NCBI RefSeq assembly: GCF_910594005.1
Contig: NC_057827.1
Span: 6,944,001 to 7,008,000 of the forward strand
From: Cervus elaphus
Taxonomy: Eukaryota > Chordata > Mammalia > Artiodactyla > Cervidae
Length of the DNA stretch: 64,000 nucleotides
Direction: 5' to 3'
In this document: piece after piece, positions 55,191 through 64,000 of the stretch
Numbering within the stretch: position 1 is the stretch's first letter
How the letters are laid out: the number at the start of each line of letters is the position of its first letter
Made by a program: the position numbers and the translations under genes
Notes under the pieces: model-generated
Seen by the model: the letters and a program-made list of their open reading frames with translations, nothing else
Database searches by the model: none
Told to the model about the DNA's origin: nothing

Positions 55191-55940
55191 GTGTGCAGGT
55201 CTACTTTTATTGCACTTTGCTCTTTGTGTTTCACAGATAAATGAATTTTTTACAAATTGAAGGTTTGTGGCAACCCTATATCAAGTAAGTCTTAGACGTC
55301 ATTTTTTCCAATAGCATTTGCTCACTTCTTGTCTCTGTCAATTTTAGTAATGCTAGCAATATTTCAAATCTTTGTAAATTGTGTATGTTATGGTGATCTG
55401 GGGCCAGCGATCTCTGATGTTACTGTTATAATTCTTTTTTGGGGGAGGCTTGAAATACAGTCACATAAGACAGCAGATTTAATTAATAAATGTTGTGTGT
55501 GTTCTGACTGCTCTGCTGACCAGCTGTTCCCCTGTTTCTCTCCTTCTCCTCAGGCATCCTTATTTCCTAAGACACAACAATACTGAAATTAGGCCAATTA
55601 AGAACCCTACAATGACCTCTAAGTGTTCAAGTGAGAGAAGAGTTACATGTTTCACTTGAAATCAAAAGCTAGAAATGATTAAGCTTACTGAGGAAGGCAT
55701 GCCAAAATCCAGTATAGGCCAAGAAGTAGTAGGCCTCTTATGCCAAACAGTTAGCCACGTTGTTAATGTCCAGGAAAAGTTCTTAAGAGAGATTAAAAGT
55801 GCTGTTACAGTGAATACACAAATAGTAAGAAAACCATACAACTTTATCACTTTAGATGGAGAAAGTGTTAGTGGTCTGGATAGAGGAACAAAAGAACCAC
55901 AGCATTCCCTTAAGTCAAAGAATAATTCAGACCAAGTTCT
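55191..55940 (+). mobile_element. Tigger1 DNA transposon, 5' portion
   Basis: TTTTTTACAAATTGAAGGTT, TGTGGCAACCC, CATTTGCTCACTTCTTGTCT, TTATGGTGATCTGGGGCCAG, then transposase start region CCTACAATGACCTCTAAGTG. The plus frame from 55675 reads MIKLTEEGMPKSSIGQEV and VSHVVNVQEKFLREIKSA, the CENP-B/Pogo-type DNA-binding N-terminus. It is cut off by a BovB insertion at 55941 and does not resume on the other side, so the catalytic DDE domain is absent. Confidence 0.9.
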
Positions 55941-57978
55941 TCAGTTCAGTTCAGTCACTCAGTTGTATCCAACTTTTGTATCTCATGGACTGCAGCACGC
56001 CAGGCCTCGCTGTCCATCACCAACTTCCAGAGCCAACTCATGCCCATTGAGTCGGTGATGCCATCCAACCATCTCATCCTCTGTAGTCCCCCTCTCCTCC
56101 TGCCTTCAATCTTTCCCAGCATTGGGGTCTTTTCCAATGAGTCAGCTCTCTGCATCAGGTGGCTAAAGTATTCAGCTTCAGCGTCAGTCCTTCCAATGAA
56201 CACCCAGGACTGATCCCCTTTAGGATGGACTGGTTGGATTCCCCTTGCAGTCCAAGGGACTCTCAAGAGTCTTCTCCAACACCACAGTTCAAAAGCATCA
56301 TTCTTCGGTGCTCAACTTTCTTTATAGTTCAACTCTCACATCCATAGATGCCACTGGAAAAACCATAGCCTTGACTAGATGGACCTTTGTTGGCAAAATA
56401 ATGTCTCTGCTTTTCAATATGCTGTCTAGATTAGTCATAGCTTTTCTTCCAGGAGCATCTTATAATTTCATGGCTGCAATCACCATCTGCAGTGATTTTG
56501 GAGCCCCCCAAAATAAAGTCTGTCACTGTTTCCATTGTTTCCTCGGCGATTTGTCATGAAGTGATGGGACCAGATGCCATAATCTTAGTTTTCTGAATGT
56601 TGAGTTTTAAGTCAGCTTTTTTTAAAAAAAAATGACTTATTTATTTTAATTGGAGGCTAATTATAATATTGTGGTGGTTTTTGCCATATATTGACATGAA
56701 TCAGCCATGGATGTTCACGCGTCCCCCCATCCCAAATCCCCCTTCCACCTCCCTCCCCATCCCATCCCTTAAGCCAAATTTTTCACTCTCTTCTTATACT
56801 TTTATCAAGAGGCTCTTTACTTCTTCTTTACTTTCTGTCATAAGTGTGGTGACATCTGCAAATCTGAGGTTATTCATATTTCTCCTGGCAATCTTGATTC
56901 CAGCTTGTGCTTCTTCCAGCCCAGCATTTCACATGATGTACTCTGCATATAAGTTAAATAAGCAGGGTGACAATATACAGTCTTGACGTTCTCCTTTCCC
57001 TATTTGGAACTAGTCTATTGTTCCATGTCCAGTTCCAACTGTTGCTTCTTGACCTGCATACAGATTTCTCAGGAGGCAGCTAAAGTGGTCTGGTATTCTG
57101 ATCTCTTAAGAATTTTCCACAGTTTATTGTAATCCACACAGTCAAAGGCTCTGGCATAGTCAATAAAGAAGAAGTAGATGTTTTTCTGGAACTCTCTTGC
57201 TTTTTTGATGATCCAATAGATGTTTTCAATTTGATCTCCGATTCCTCTGCTGTTTCTAAGTCCATCTTGAACATCTGGAAGTTCACAGTTCACGTATTGT
57301 TGGACGGAGGTTCCGTGACATTGTACAGCAGGCAGTGATCAAGATCATCCCCAAGAAAAAGAAACGCAAAAAGGCAAAACAATTTGAGAAGGCCTTACAA
57401 ATAGGTGAGAAAAGAAGAGAAGGTAAAGGCAAAGGAAAGATATTCCCATTTGAATGCAGAGTTCCAAAGAATAGCAAGGAGAGATAAGAAAGCCTTCCTC
57501 AGTGATCAAAGCAAAGAAATAGAGGAAAACAATCGAATGGGAAGACTAGAGGTCTCTTCAAGAAAATTAGAGATACCAAGGGAACATTTCATACAAAGAT
57601 GGGCTCAATAAAGGACAGAAATGGTATGGACCTAACAGAAGCAGAAGATATTAAGATGAAGTGGCAAGAATACACAGAAGAACTATGCAAAAAAGATCTT
57701 CATGACTCAAATAACCACGATGGTATGTTCACTCACCTAGAGCCAGACATCCTGGAATGCGAAGTCAAGTGGGCCTTAGGAAGCATCACTGCAAACAAAG
57801 CTAGTGGAGGTGATGGAATTCCAGTTGAGCTATTTCAAATCCTGAAAGACGATGCTGTGAAAGCACTGCACCTAATAAGCCAGCAAATTTGGAAAACTCA
57901 GCAGAAGCCACGGGACTGGAAAAGGTCAGTTTTCATTCCAATCCCAAAGAATGGCAATGCCAAAGAATGTTCAAACTA
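55941..57978 (-). mobile_element. BovB LINE with inverted 5' segment (twin-priming type)
   Basis: 55941-57297 is antisense BovB from the 3' terminus (TCAGTTCAGTTCAGTCACTC) back to the RT codons for NCELPDVQDGL; it is interrupted by an L1 tail (56624-56768). At 57298 the orientation flips. 57298-57978 is sense BovB from the start of the RT region (GACGGAGGTTCCGTGACATT) through NGMDLTEAEDIKMKWQEYTE (57599 onward) and NKASGGDGIPVELFQILKDD to NAKECSN. In element order the two pieces are nearly adjacent, with about 25 codons lost between them. The YADD site reads ADV (near 56850). Not functional. Confidence 0.9.
56624..56768 (-). mobile_element. L1-BT 3' end nested in the BovB
   Basis: ATTTTAATTGGAGGCTAATT, TTTTTGCCATATATTGACAT, GAATCAGCCATGG. 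BovB continues on both sides (TTTTAAGTCAGC left, TTAAGCCAAATTTTTCACTC right). The edges repeat a 15-base TTAAGYCARMTTTTT-like motif (56607-56621 and 56769-56783), the TSD. Confidence 0.88.
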
Positions 57979-57984
57979 AGGACT

Positions 57985-58800
57985 TTCTCAGTAAAGTTTT
58001 AATTTAATTATCTACTGTTGGGTGGGGTTGTGCTTCCTCCCTGGTAGTGTTTTGGCCTGAGGCGACCCAGCCCTGGGGTCAATGGGCTCTATGGTTGGGT
58101 TGATGGTCACCTCTGAGAGTGTTTACACCGTAGGGGACCTTCCCAGACTGCTGTTGTCAGTCTCTCTGTCCCCATGGTGAGCCCCTTCCAACCCATGTCT
58201 CCACAGGAGACCCTACAACTCTAGCAGGTAGTTTTGGTTCAGTGTCCTGTGGAGACTGCTCCTTACCTTGAGTCTTGGTGTGCACAAGGTTTTGTTTGTG
58301 CACACCAAGACTGGAGTCTGTTTCCCCAAGTCCTGTGGAAGTCTTGTAATCAAATCCTACTGGCCTTTAAGGTCAAATTCCCTGGGGACTCCCAGTCCCT
58401 TTTTTGGGTCCCCAGGCTGGGAAGCCTGATCTAGCATTCCTAACCTTCACTACAGGGGGATAACTTCTTTGGAATTATCATTCTCCAGTCAGTGGGTTAC
58501 CTTCCAAGCAGCTATGGGATTTGATTTTGTCATGATTGTGCCCCTCATGCCATCTTGATGCAGCTTCTTTTTGCCTTTGGATGTGAGGTAACTTTTTTCT
58601 CGTGGGTTCCAGTGTCCTCCAGTAGATGGTTATTTAACAGCCAGTTGTGATTTTGGCATTCCCATAAGTGTATTTCTTTGTAATAAATGTGGACACTCAT
58701 GGGGTGATAGCGAATCTACCATAATCTTGTTCACTAGTGATGTTTCATTATTGTGTTCTTAGGATATGCTTTTAAATTCTCTTCCTTTATATCTTAGCAT
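57985..58800 (+). repeat. Unnamed ruminant modular repeat, copy B
   Basis: CTCAGTAAAGTTTTAATTTA, TTGGCCTGAGGCGACCCAG, AGGAGACCCTACAACTCTAG, TGTGCACACCAAGACTGGAG, AATCAAATCCTACTGGCC, TTCCCTGGGGACTCCCAGTC, GCTATGGGATTTGATTTTGT, then GGGGTGATAGCGAATCTACC. Directly abuts the outer end of the inverted BovB segment. Lacks the first part present in copies A and C. Confidence 0.75.
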
Positions 58801-59238
58801 GCCAAGGGTGATGGGTGACCTTTACACTAAGTTCTGTCATTCACAAGACCTGGGGTAGCAGGAGAGGCAGAGAGGAAGACAGGAAAAAAGACTTCAGGAA
58901 TATATCCTTCCTCTAACTCAGCAAAGTACCCCTCCCTCATCTGCCTGTCAGATTTTCTCTTGCTTCACATATATGTAACAGAGACATTCTATAAAACCTA
59001 AACATTAGGTCTTCAGATTTATCTTAAAGTTCTGCACCCTTGAAGTCTCTTTCGTTTGAGGTCAGGGTCCCTAGGAGAGTGCACTTCACCTCTTGAGCAA
59101 GGCAGCAGGGTGATTAGGACACATCGTAAAGATTCCCATAGCCCTCTTCCCAGGGCCAACACCAGTCCTGCGAGCCAGACTGGGAGAGAGAAAGAGCACC
59201 CACCCCAGTAATTATGTGGGACACACTGATGTTTAAAA
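58801..59238. other. No recognised gene or repeat
   Basis: Unassigned spacer. Confidence 0.3.
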
Positions 59239-59534
59239 GTTGAAAGTGAAAGCGAAAGTCACTGTCATGTCCAACTCTTTGTGACCCCATGGGCTATACA
59301 GTCCATGGAATTCTCCAGACCAGAATACTGGAGTTGGTAGATCTCCCCAACCCAGGAATCAAACCCAGGTCTCCTGTATTGCAGGTGATTTCTTTACCAG
59401 CTGAGACACAAGGGAAGCCCAAGAATACTGGATTGGGTAGCCTATCCCTTCTCTAGCAGATCTTCCCAACCCAGGAATTGAACTGGGGTCTCCTGCATTG
59501 CAGGCAGATTTTTGTACCAACTGAGATATCAGGA
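59239..59534 (-). mobile_element. Bov-A2 SINE (dimeric), antisense
   Basis: GTTGAAAGTGAAAGCGAAAG, GGGCTATACAGTCCATGGAA, then two tRNA-like-derived units in tandem, each with CAACCCAGGAATYRAACY and TCTCCTGYATTGCAGG. The doubled unit distinguishes Bov-A2 from Bov-tA. Confidence 0.9.
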
Positions 59535-59857
59535 AAATTATTTAAACATAAATAACATAACCCTCTGCCCCTTGCACAGGTTTAAGTTGGAAAGGAAGGT
59601 GCACATCAGTTGAGTGAGGGATCCAAAGGTGAAGGCCACCAAACAAGACAGTGGGCTCATCAAATTCCTGCGAGGTGCAACATGGTTGGCAGAAGAGACC
59701 CTGAAGTTCAGCTTTCCCAGGGCTGCCCTCATTCCCAGGATGTGGAGGGGGGCCTACAGTCCCAGCAAGGGAGTCCCAGACACCAAGGCAGTGGAGAGCA
59801 GCAGAGCGGGGCTAAATCTGAACTTCAGATAAGCAACATGTGTATGTGGCTTTGATC
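59535..59857. other. No recognised gene
   Basis: About 320 bases with overlapping plus frames (59610-59855 and 59614-59832; 72-81 codons). No family resemblance; not supported as a gene. Confidence 0.35.
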
Positions 59858-60065
59858 TTTTTTAAAATTGAAGTATATTTGATTTACAATGTTGTGTCTA
59901 TTTCTGGTATACAGCAAAATGATTCAGTTATACAAATATATACATACATTTCTTATATATATAAGAATGTTTTCCAGATTCTTTTCCATTTTAGGTTATT
60001 ACAAGAAGTTGAATATAGTTCCCTGTGCTATTCAGTAGAATTTTGTAAACAAAATAATTCTTTTA
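59858..60065 (-). mobile_element. Older ruminant L1 3' end, antisense
   Basis: AAAATTGAAGTATATTTGAT, TTACAATGTTGTGTCTATTT, GCAAAATGATTCAGTTATAC, AATATAGTTCCCTGTGCTAT, CAGTAGAATTTTGT. Confidence 0.85.
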
Positions 60066-60234
60066 AGTAAAAGTAGATCCCATACAATATTTGGGACATA
60101 CTTATGTTTAAAAATTATTTGTTTTTTATCTGAAATTCACATTTAACTGGCAATACTATATTTTATTTGGCAACCCTAAATTATTTTTATGCCCAATAAC
60201 AATTAGCTATTTCCATTTACATTATGGTTGGTAT

Positions 60235-60456
60235 GCTATGTGTTTAGTCGCTCAGTCATGTCCAACTCTTGGCAACTCCATGGACTGTAGACCAGCAGGC
60301 TCCCCTGTCCTTGAGGATTCTCCAGGCAAGAATGCTGGAGTGGGTTGCCATGCCCTCCTCCAGGGGATCTTCCCAACCCAGGGATTGAATCCAGATCTCC
60401 CATGATGCAGGTGGATTCTTTACCATCTGAGCTACCAGGGAAGCCCAACTACAGCC
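60235..60456 (-). mobile_element. Bov-tA SINE, antisense, 11-bp TSD
   Basis: TTTAGTCGCTCAGTCATGTC through AGGCAAGAATGCTGGAGTGG to TGAGCTACCAGGGAAGCCC. Perfect TSD ATGGTTGGTAT at 60224-60234 and 60457-60467. Confidence 0.94.
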
Positions 60457-60679
60457 ATGGTTGGTATAGTTATCATGAAATATTGATACAAACATCAGTT
60501 CTGCAAAACTGCTGGAGTTATTAAATTGGGTGCCAGCTTATTTAATACATTAATAATGAGCACATGTTATCATGTTAGGAAAACACCCAACCTTTCCCTC
60601 CTGCTTGTCTCCTGTACTCCCCACACAGATAATGTCACATCTGGAGCTTCTGGTCACCATACGTATGGGTTTCCCCTCT

Positions 60680-61310
60680 CCAAGCAACTTTGCAACGCCA
60701 TTTGAGTGTGCTATAGCTTAACTCAGTATGTGGTGTCCTACATGACCCTATATACCAGGAGATAGCATCAGAGCCCACGGGTGAAGGGCTCAGTTCAACA
60801 AGACCATCCCCATCTCAGGTGCCAATCACAAGTAGTAGGATCCCATATTGCCCACAACTTCTGTCCTATTGGGCTACAGTCAGAAGTTCCCACAATCCCC
60901 TCCTCATTTGATGAATTTGCTAGAGTGAGCAGCTCACAGAACTCAGGGGAACACTCGCTTACATCAGTGTATTAAAGCACTTGAGAAAGGATACAGATAA
61001 ACAGCCTGATGAAGAAAGACTTAAGGCAAGTTCTGGGTGCGTCCCAAGCACAGGAGATTTTGTCTTGTGAGCCTGGGGTGCATTACCCTCCCAGTACACA
61101 GATATGTTCACCAACCCACAAGTTCTCCAAACACCATACTTTAGGAATTTTTATGGAGGCTTCCTCATGTAGGCACAATCAGTTTTAACTCCATTTCCAG
61201 CCCCTCTATCTTCTCTAGAGAAGTGAGGGTGTGGGATGGAAAAATCCCAAGCTTCTAAGCATGGTTTGGTCTTTCTGGTGACCAGGAGCCACTGAGGAAC
61301 CCGATAAAGT
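60680..61310. repeat. Old mammalian interspersed repeat, LTR-like, unassigned
   Basis: CAGCTCACAGAACTCAGGGG, AAAGGATACAGATAAACAGC, CCCAAGCACAGGAGATTTTG, TTTTTATGGAGGCTTCCTCA, CCAAGCTTCTAAGCATGGTT, TCTTTCTGGTGACCAGGAG in this order are familiar as a dispersed eutherian repeat. I cannot give its family name or exact ends. Confidence 0.45.
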
Positions 61311-61328
61311 ATTACCTTTAAATTATTT

Positions 61329-61541
61329 AGGGCTTCCCTGGTGGCTTAAAGGGTAAAGCATCCTCCTGCAGTGCAGGAGACGCGGGTTCAATCCCTGAGG
61401 CAGGAAGATCCCCTGGAGAAGGAAATGGCAACCCACTCCAGTACTCTTGCCTGGAAAATCCCATGGATGGAAGAGCCTGGGAGGCTGCAGTACATGGGGT
61501 CGCAAAGAGTCGTACACGAATGAGGGACTTCATTTTCACTT
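61329..61541 (+). mobile_element. Bov-tA SINE, 12-bp TSD
   Basis: GGGCTTCCCTGGTGGCTTAA, CTGCAGTGCAGGAGACGCGG, CAACCCACTCCAGTACTCTT, GTCGCAAAGAGTCGTACACG. Perfect TSD TTTAAATTATTT at 61317-61328 and 61542-61553. Among the least diverged SINEs here. Confidence 0.95.
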
Positions 61542-61694
61542 TTTAAATTATTTTAATTTACTTTATCTACTTTGGAGAATAAACTTGTTCTATGTACAAA
61601 TAAAATTAACATTTTTTTTTTATTGAGGTATAGTTGATTTGCAACATTGTATTGGCTTCCCCAATGACTCAGCGGGTAAAGAATCTGCCTGCAC

Positions 61695-61905
61695 TTTAGA
61701 TAATATACATGCTGTTCCTCTCTGCTTCATTTATTTCCACCAATTTATCTTCTACGTCACTTATCCTATCTTCTGTCTCCGTTATTCTACTCTTGGATGT
61801 CAATGTATGACAAAACCCACTGCAATGTTGTGAAGTAATTAGCCTCCAACTAATAAAAATAAATGAAAAAAAAAAAAAAAGAATCAGATTTCTAAAAAAA
61901 AAAAG
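61695..61905 (+). mobile_element. L1-BT insertion with inverted 5' piece and double A-tail
   Basis: Nested in the SINE, flanked by a perfect AAAGAATCTGCCTGCA repeat (61679-61694 and 61903-61918). About 61712-61797 is antisense L1 ORF1 (TCCTCTCTGCTTCATTTATT, CACTTATCCTATCTTCTGTC). From about 61798 comes the sense L1 3' end (ATGTCAATGTATGACAAAAC, TAGCCTCCAACTAATAAAA) and an A-run. A 13-base segment, GAATCAGATTTCT, and a second A-run follow before the TSD. Confidence 0.9.
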
Positions 61906-62081
61906 AATCTGCCTGCAATTCAGGAGACACAGGAGACGTGGGTTCGATTCCTCAGTTGGAAAGAGAGCCTAGAGATGGCAATGGAAACCCACTCCAGTAT
62001 TCGTGCCTGAAAAACCCCATGAACAGAGGCTGGCACGCTACAGTCCATGGGTCACAAAGGGTCTGGCATGACTGAGCAACT

Positions 62082-62083
<2 letters not shown>

Positions 62084-62108
<25 letters not shown>
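62084..62108. repeat. (CA)n microsatellite at a SINE tail
   Basis: About 12 CA units forming the 3' tail of the Bov-tA copy, immediately before its TSD. Confidence 0.9.
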
Positions 62109-62112
<4 letters not shown>

Positions 62113-62545
62113 GATTTACAATATTGTATTAGTTTCTGGTGTACAGCAAAGTGATTCAGTTATACATATATATTATTTTTCTGATTCTTTTCCACTTTAT
62201 GCTATTACCAAATATTGAGTGTAGTTCTCTGTTCTATACAGTATGTTCTTGTGGTTTATCTATTTTATATATAGTAGTGTACGTATGTTATTCCCAAACT
62301 CCTAATTTATCTGCCCCGCTATCTTTCTCTTTTGGTAACCATAATTTGTTCTTTGTGTCCATGGTCTATTTCTGTTTTGTGAATAAGTTCACTTGTATCA
62401 TGTTTAGATTCCACATGTAAGTATATCATATGATAATGATCTTTCTCTGTCTGAGTTACTTCACTTAGTGTGATTATGTCTAGGTCCATTCATGTTGGTG
62501 CAAATGGCATCATTTCATTCTTCTTTTGGCTGAGCAATATTCCAT

Positions 62546-62899
62546 CATATAAAAAGCAATTAAATTATTTTAATTTACTTTCCACAACTGGGTGTTGTTT
62601 ATGCTTTGGCTCAGCCTCTTCATTCCTTTTGGAGTTATTTCTCCACTGATCTCCAGTAGCATATTGGGCACCTACTGACCTGGGAAGTTCATCTTTCAGT
62701 GTCCTATCTTTTTGCCTTTTCATACTGTTCATGGGGTTCTCAAGGCAAGAATACTGAAGTTTGACATTCACTCCTCCAAGGGACCAATTTTGTCAGAACT
62801 TTCCTCCATGACCCATCCATCTTGGGTGGCCCTACAAGGCATGGCTCATAGTTTCATTGGGTTAGACAGGGTTGTGGTCCATGTTATCAGTTTGATTAG
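62546..62899 (+). repeat. Probable upstream part of the unnamed ruminant repeat
   Basis: CTGATCTCCAGTAGCATATT, GGCACCTACTGACCTGGGAA, CATACTGTTCATGGGGTTCT, TCCATGACCCATCCATCTTG and TTCATTGGGTTAGACAGGG run without break into copy C and feel like a dispersed ruminant repeat. No second copy of this part exists in the window, so the call rests on memory. Confidence 0.45.
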
Positions 62900-63714
62900 T
62901 TTTCTGTGGTTGTGGTTTTCATTCTGTCTGCCCTCTGATGGGTGAGGGTAAGAGGTTTATGAAAGCTTCCTGGTGGGAGGGACTGGCTGTGGGTAAAACT
63001 GGGTGCTGCTCTGTGGTCAGGCCCAAGCTCAGTAAATCTTTAATCTAATTTTCTGCTGATGGGTGGGCTGTGTTCCCTCCCTGTAGTTTTGCCTGAGGCC
63101 AAACTATGGTGGGGTAATGGCAGTAATGGCAACCTCCTTCAAAAGGCCTCATGCTGAGGCTCCCAGGACTGTTGTAGTCAATGCCCCTGACCCCAAGGCA
63201 GGCCACTGTTGACCTACACCTCTGTCAGAGACTCTTGGACATTCACAGGCAAGTATGGCTCAGTTTCTTGTGGGTTCACTGCTCCTTTTTTCTGGGACCT
63301 GGTGCTCACAAGGCTTTGTTGTGCCCTTCAAGAGTCTGTTTCCCTGGGAGTTCTCAGTCCTTTTGCTGGATTCCCAGGTTAGGAAATCTGTTGTGGGCCT
63401 TAGAACTTTTACAACAGTGCATGAACTTCTTTGGTAAAATTGTTCCCCCGTTTGTGGGTTGTCTGCCTGGAGGCTCTATGGTGGAGCTAGTAGTGACCTC
63501 CTCCAAGAGGACTGATGCCACATGCCACACCTCCCAGGTCTGCTGCTGCCAATGCCCCTGTCCCCGTGGCAGGTCACTGTTGACTCATGCCTTCACAGGA
63601 GACACTCAAACACTCTCAGGCAGGTCTGGTTCAGTCTCTTGTGGGGGTCATTGCTCCTTTCCCTTGGTCCTAGTACACACAAGGTTTTGTCTGCACTCTC
63701 CAAGTACTCTGGAG
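62900..63714 (+). repeat. Unnamed ruminant modular repeat, copy C, with internal duplication
   Basis: GGGAGGGACTGGCTGTGGG, CTCAGTAAATCTTTAATC, ATGGGTGGGCTGTG, then a module (gacctccttcaaaagg..., GGCAGGCCACTGTTGACC, GGTGCTCACAAGGCTTTG; 63120-63345) that recurs as a second module at 63485-63714 (GACCTCCTCCAAGAGG, GGCAGGTCACTGTTGACT, ACACACAAGGTTTTGTCTG). A 199-codon plus frame (63181-63780) spans it, running into BovB codons at its end; I regard this frame as chance. Runs directly into a BovB tail at 63715. Confidence 0.75.
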
Positions 63715-64000
63715 GGTCTGCAGATGGTGACTTCAACCATGAAATTAAAAGACGCTTGCTCCTTGGAAGAAAATCTATGACAAACCTAGACAGTGTATTG
63801 AAAAGCAGAAACATTATTTTGCTGACAAAGGTCTGTATAGTCAAAGCTATGGTTTTTCCAGTAGTCATGTATGGATGTGAGAGTTGGACCATAAAGAAGG
63901 CTGAACACCAAAGAATTGATGCTTCTAAACTGTGGTGTTGGAGAAGACGCTTGAGAGTCCATTGGACTGCAAGGAGATCCAACCAGTCAATCCTAAAAGA
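63715..64000 (+). mobile_element. BovB LINE C-terminal region, cut by window end
   Basis: GGTCTGCAGATGGTGACTTC, AACCATGAAATTAAAAGACG, CTTGCTCCTTGGAAGAAAAT, CAGTAGTCATGTATGGATGT, GGTGTTGGAGAAGACGCTTG, AGGAGATCCAACCAGTCAAT. Sense BovB beginning near the C-terminal end of ORF2 and continuing past the window. Confidence 0.93.

Larger units (their letters stand above)
61654..62108 (+). mobile_element. Bov-tA SINE split by an L1, with (CA)n tail
   Basis: The head is GGCTTCCCCAATGACTCAGC...GAATCTGCCTGCA (61654-61694). The body resumes at GAATCTGCCTGCAATTCAGG (61906 on) and ends in a CA run (62084-62108). Flanks of about 22 bases (61632-61653 and 62109-62130) match with three differences, a long TSD within the host L1. 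Confidence 0.9.
61608..62545 (-). mobile_element. Older ruminant L1 3' region, antisense, host of nested insertions
   Basis: The left part (61608-61653) has the T-run and ATTGAGGTATAGTTGATTTG. After the nested SINE it resumes (62109 on) with AGTTGATTTACAATATTGTA, GCAAAGTGATTCAGTTATAC, GTAGTTCTCTGTTCTATACA, CTGAGTTACTTCACTTAGTG and ends near GAGCAATATTCCATCATATA. Confidence 0.85.

Noticed and set aside
59614..59832. 72-codon plus frame (VKATKQDSGLIKF...)
   Set aside because: Resembles nothing I know, overlaps another frame, and has no regulatory or splice context.
63181..63780. 199-codon plus-strand frame
   Set aside because: It lies across a multi-copy repeat and runs into BovB codons; related copies have no matching open frame. 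Chance frame.
1..64000. A previously undescribed defence or mobile system of bacterial type
   Set aside because: The window is ruminant nuclear DNA. No operon-like gene clusters, ribosome binding sites or prokaryotic genes are present. Real novelty here is limited to retrotransposition by-products and the unnamed repeat.

Overview
This is mammalian, and specifically ruminant (bovid-type), nuclear DNA. The evidence is the density of repeats that are typical of or confined to ruminants: Bov-tA/Bov-A2 SINEs (tRNA-Glu-like head joined to a BovB tail), many fragments of the horizontally acquired RTE-class LINE BovB, L1 elements of the L1-BT type, and a bovine-type ERV LTR. Older mammal-wide layers lie beneath them (L1M, MIR, L2, MER5-like, MLT2, MLT1-like, Tigger1). 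I see no intact cellular protein-coding gene, no rRNA or tRNA gene, no CRISPR array and nothing of prokaryotic type. Almost every long reading frame lies inside a transposon or antisense to one.

Layout. 1-9 kb: single-copy DNA and a SINE, then a young 5'-truncated L1 with a perfect 13-bp target-site duplication (TSD), then a long antisense L1 (3.16-8.8 kb) split by a younger L1 tail. 9-15.4 kb: an L1M relic split by a SINE, and three BovB fragments in both orientations. 15.4-21 kb: mostly unrecognised sequence with two SINEs, a BovB carrying a large internal deletion, and an L1M tail. 21-28.5 kb: an L1 with its 5' end but no 3' end. Its 5' region is interrupted by a 2.06-kb antisense processed pseudogene of EIF4E, the only cellular gene copy I can identify. 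29.9-30.55 kb: a solo ERV LTR. 31-38 kb: microsatellites, SINEs, L1 tails, a BovB, an MLT1-like LTR and two old or unassigned repeats. 38-44.4 kb: the most repeat-poor part, GC-rich in places, with a MIR and a local 142-bp direct duplication. 44.4-46.7 kb: an MLT2 LTR split by a 2-kb BovB with the longest reverse-transcriptase frame (415 codons). 47-54 kb: unrecognised sequence with a few old repeats and a pure poly(A) insertion. 54.3-54.8 kb: a 62-63 bp minisatellite. 55-58.8 kb: Tigger1, then a BovB with an inverted 5' half, then a copy of an unnamed ruminant repeat. 59-64 kb: SINEs, L1 tails, a multi-layer nested insertion, and another copy of the unnamed repeat running into a BovB tail cut by the window end.

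How it works together. There is no operon or pathway. The window is a record of LINE activity: L1 enzymes mobilised L1, cellular mRNA (EIF4E) and apparently a bare poly(A) tract, while BovB enzymes mobilised BovB and the Bov-tA SINEs that share its 3' tail. The most informative items are the EIF4E retrocopy, whose 5' end departs from the ordinary first exon exactly at the expected exon 1/2 junction; the BovB with a twin-priming signature; the tail-only insertion; the nested insertion at 61.6-62.5 kb; and the unnamed modular repeat. Family names come from memory of consensus sequences, and boundaries are approximate unless a TSD is quoted.
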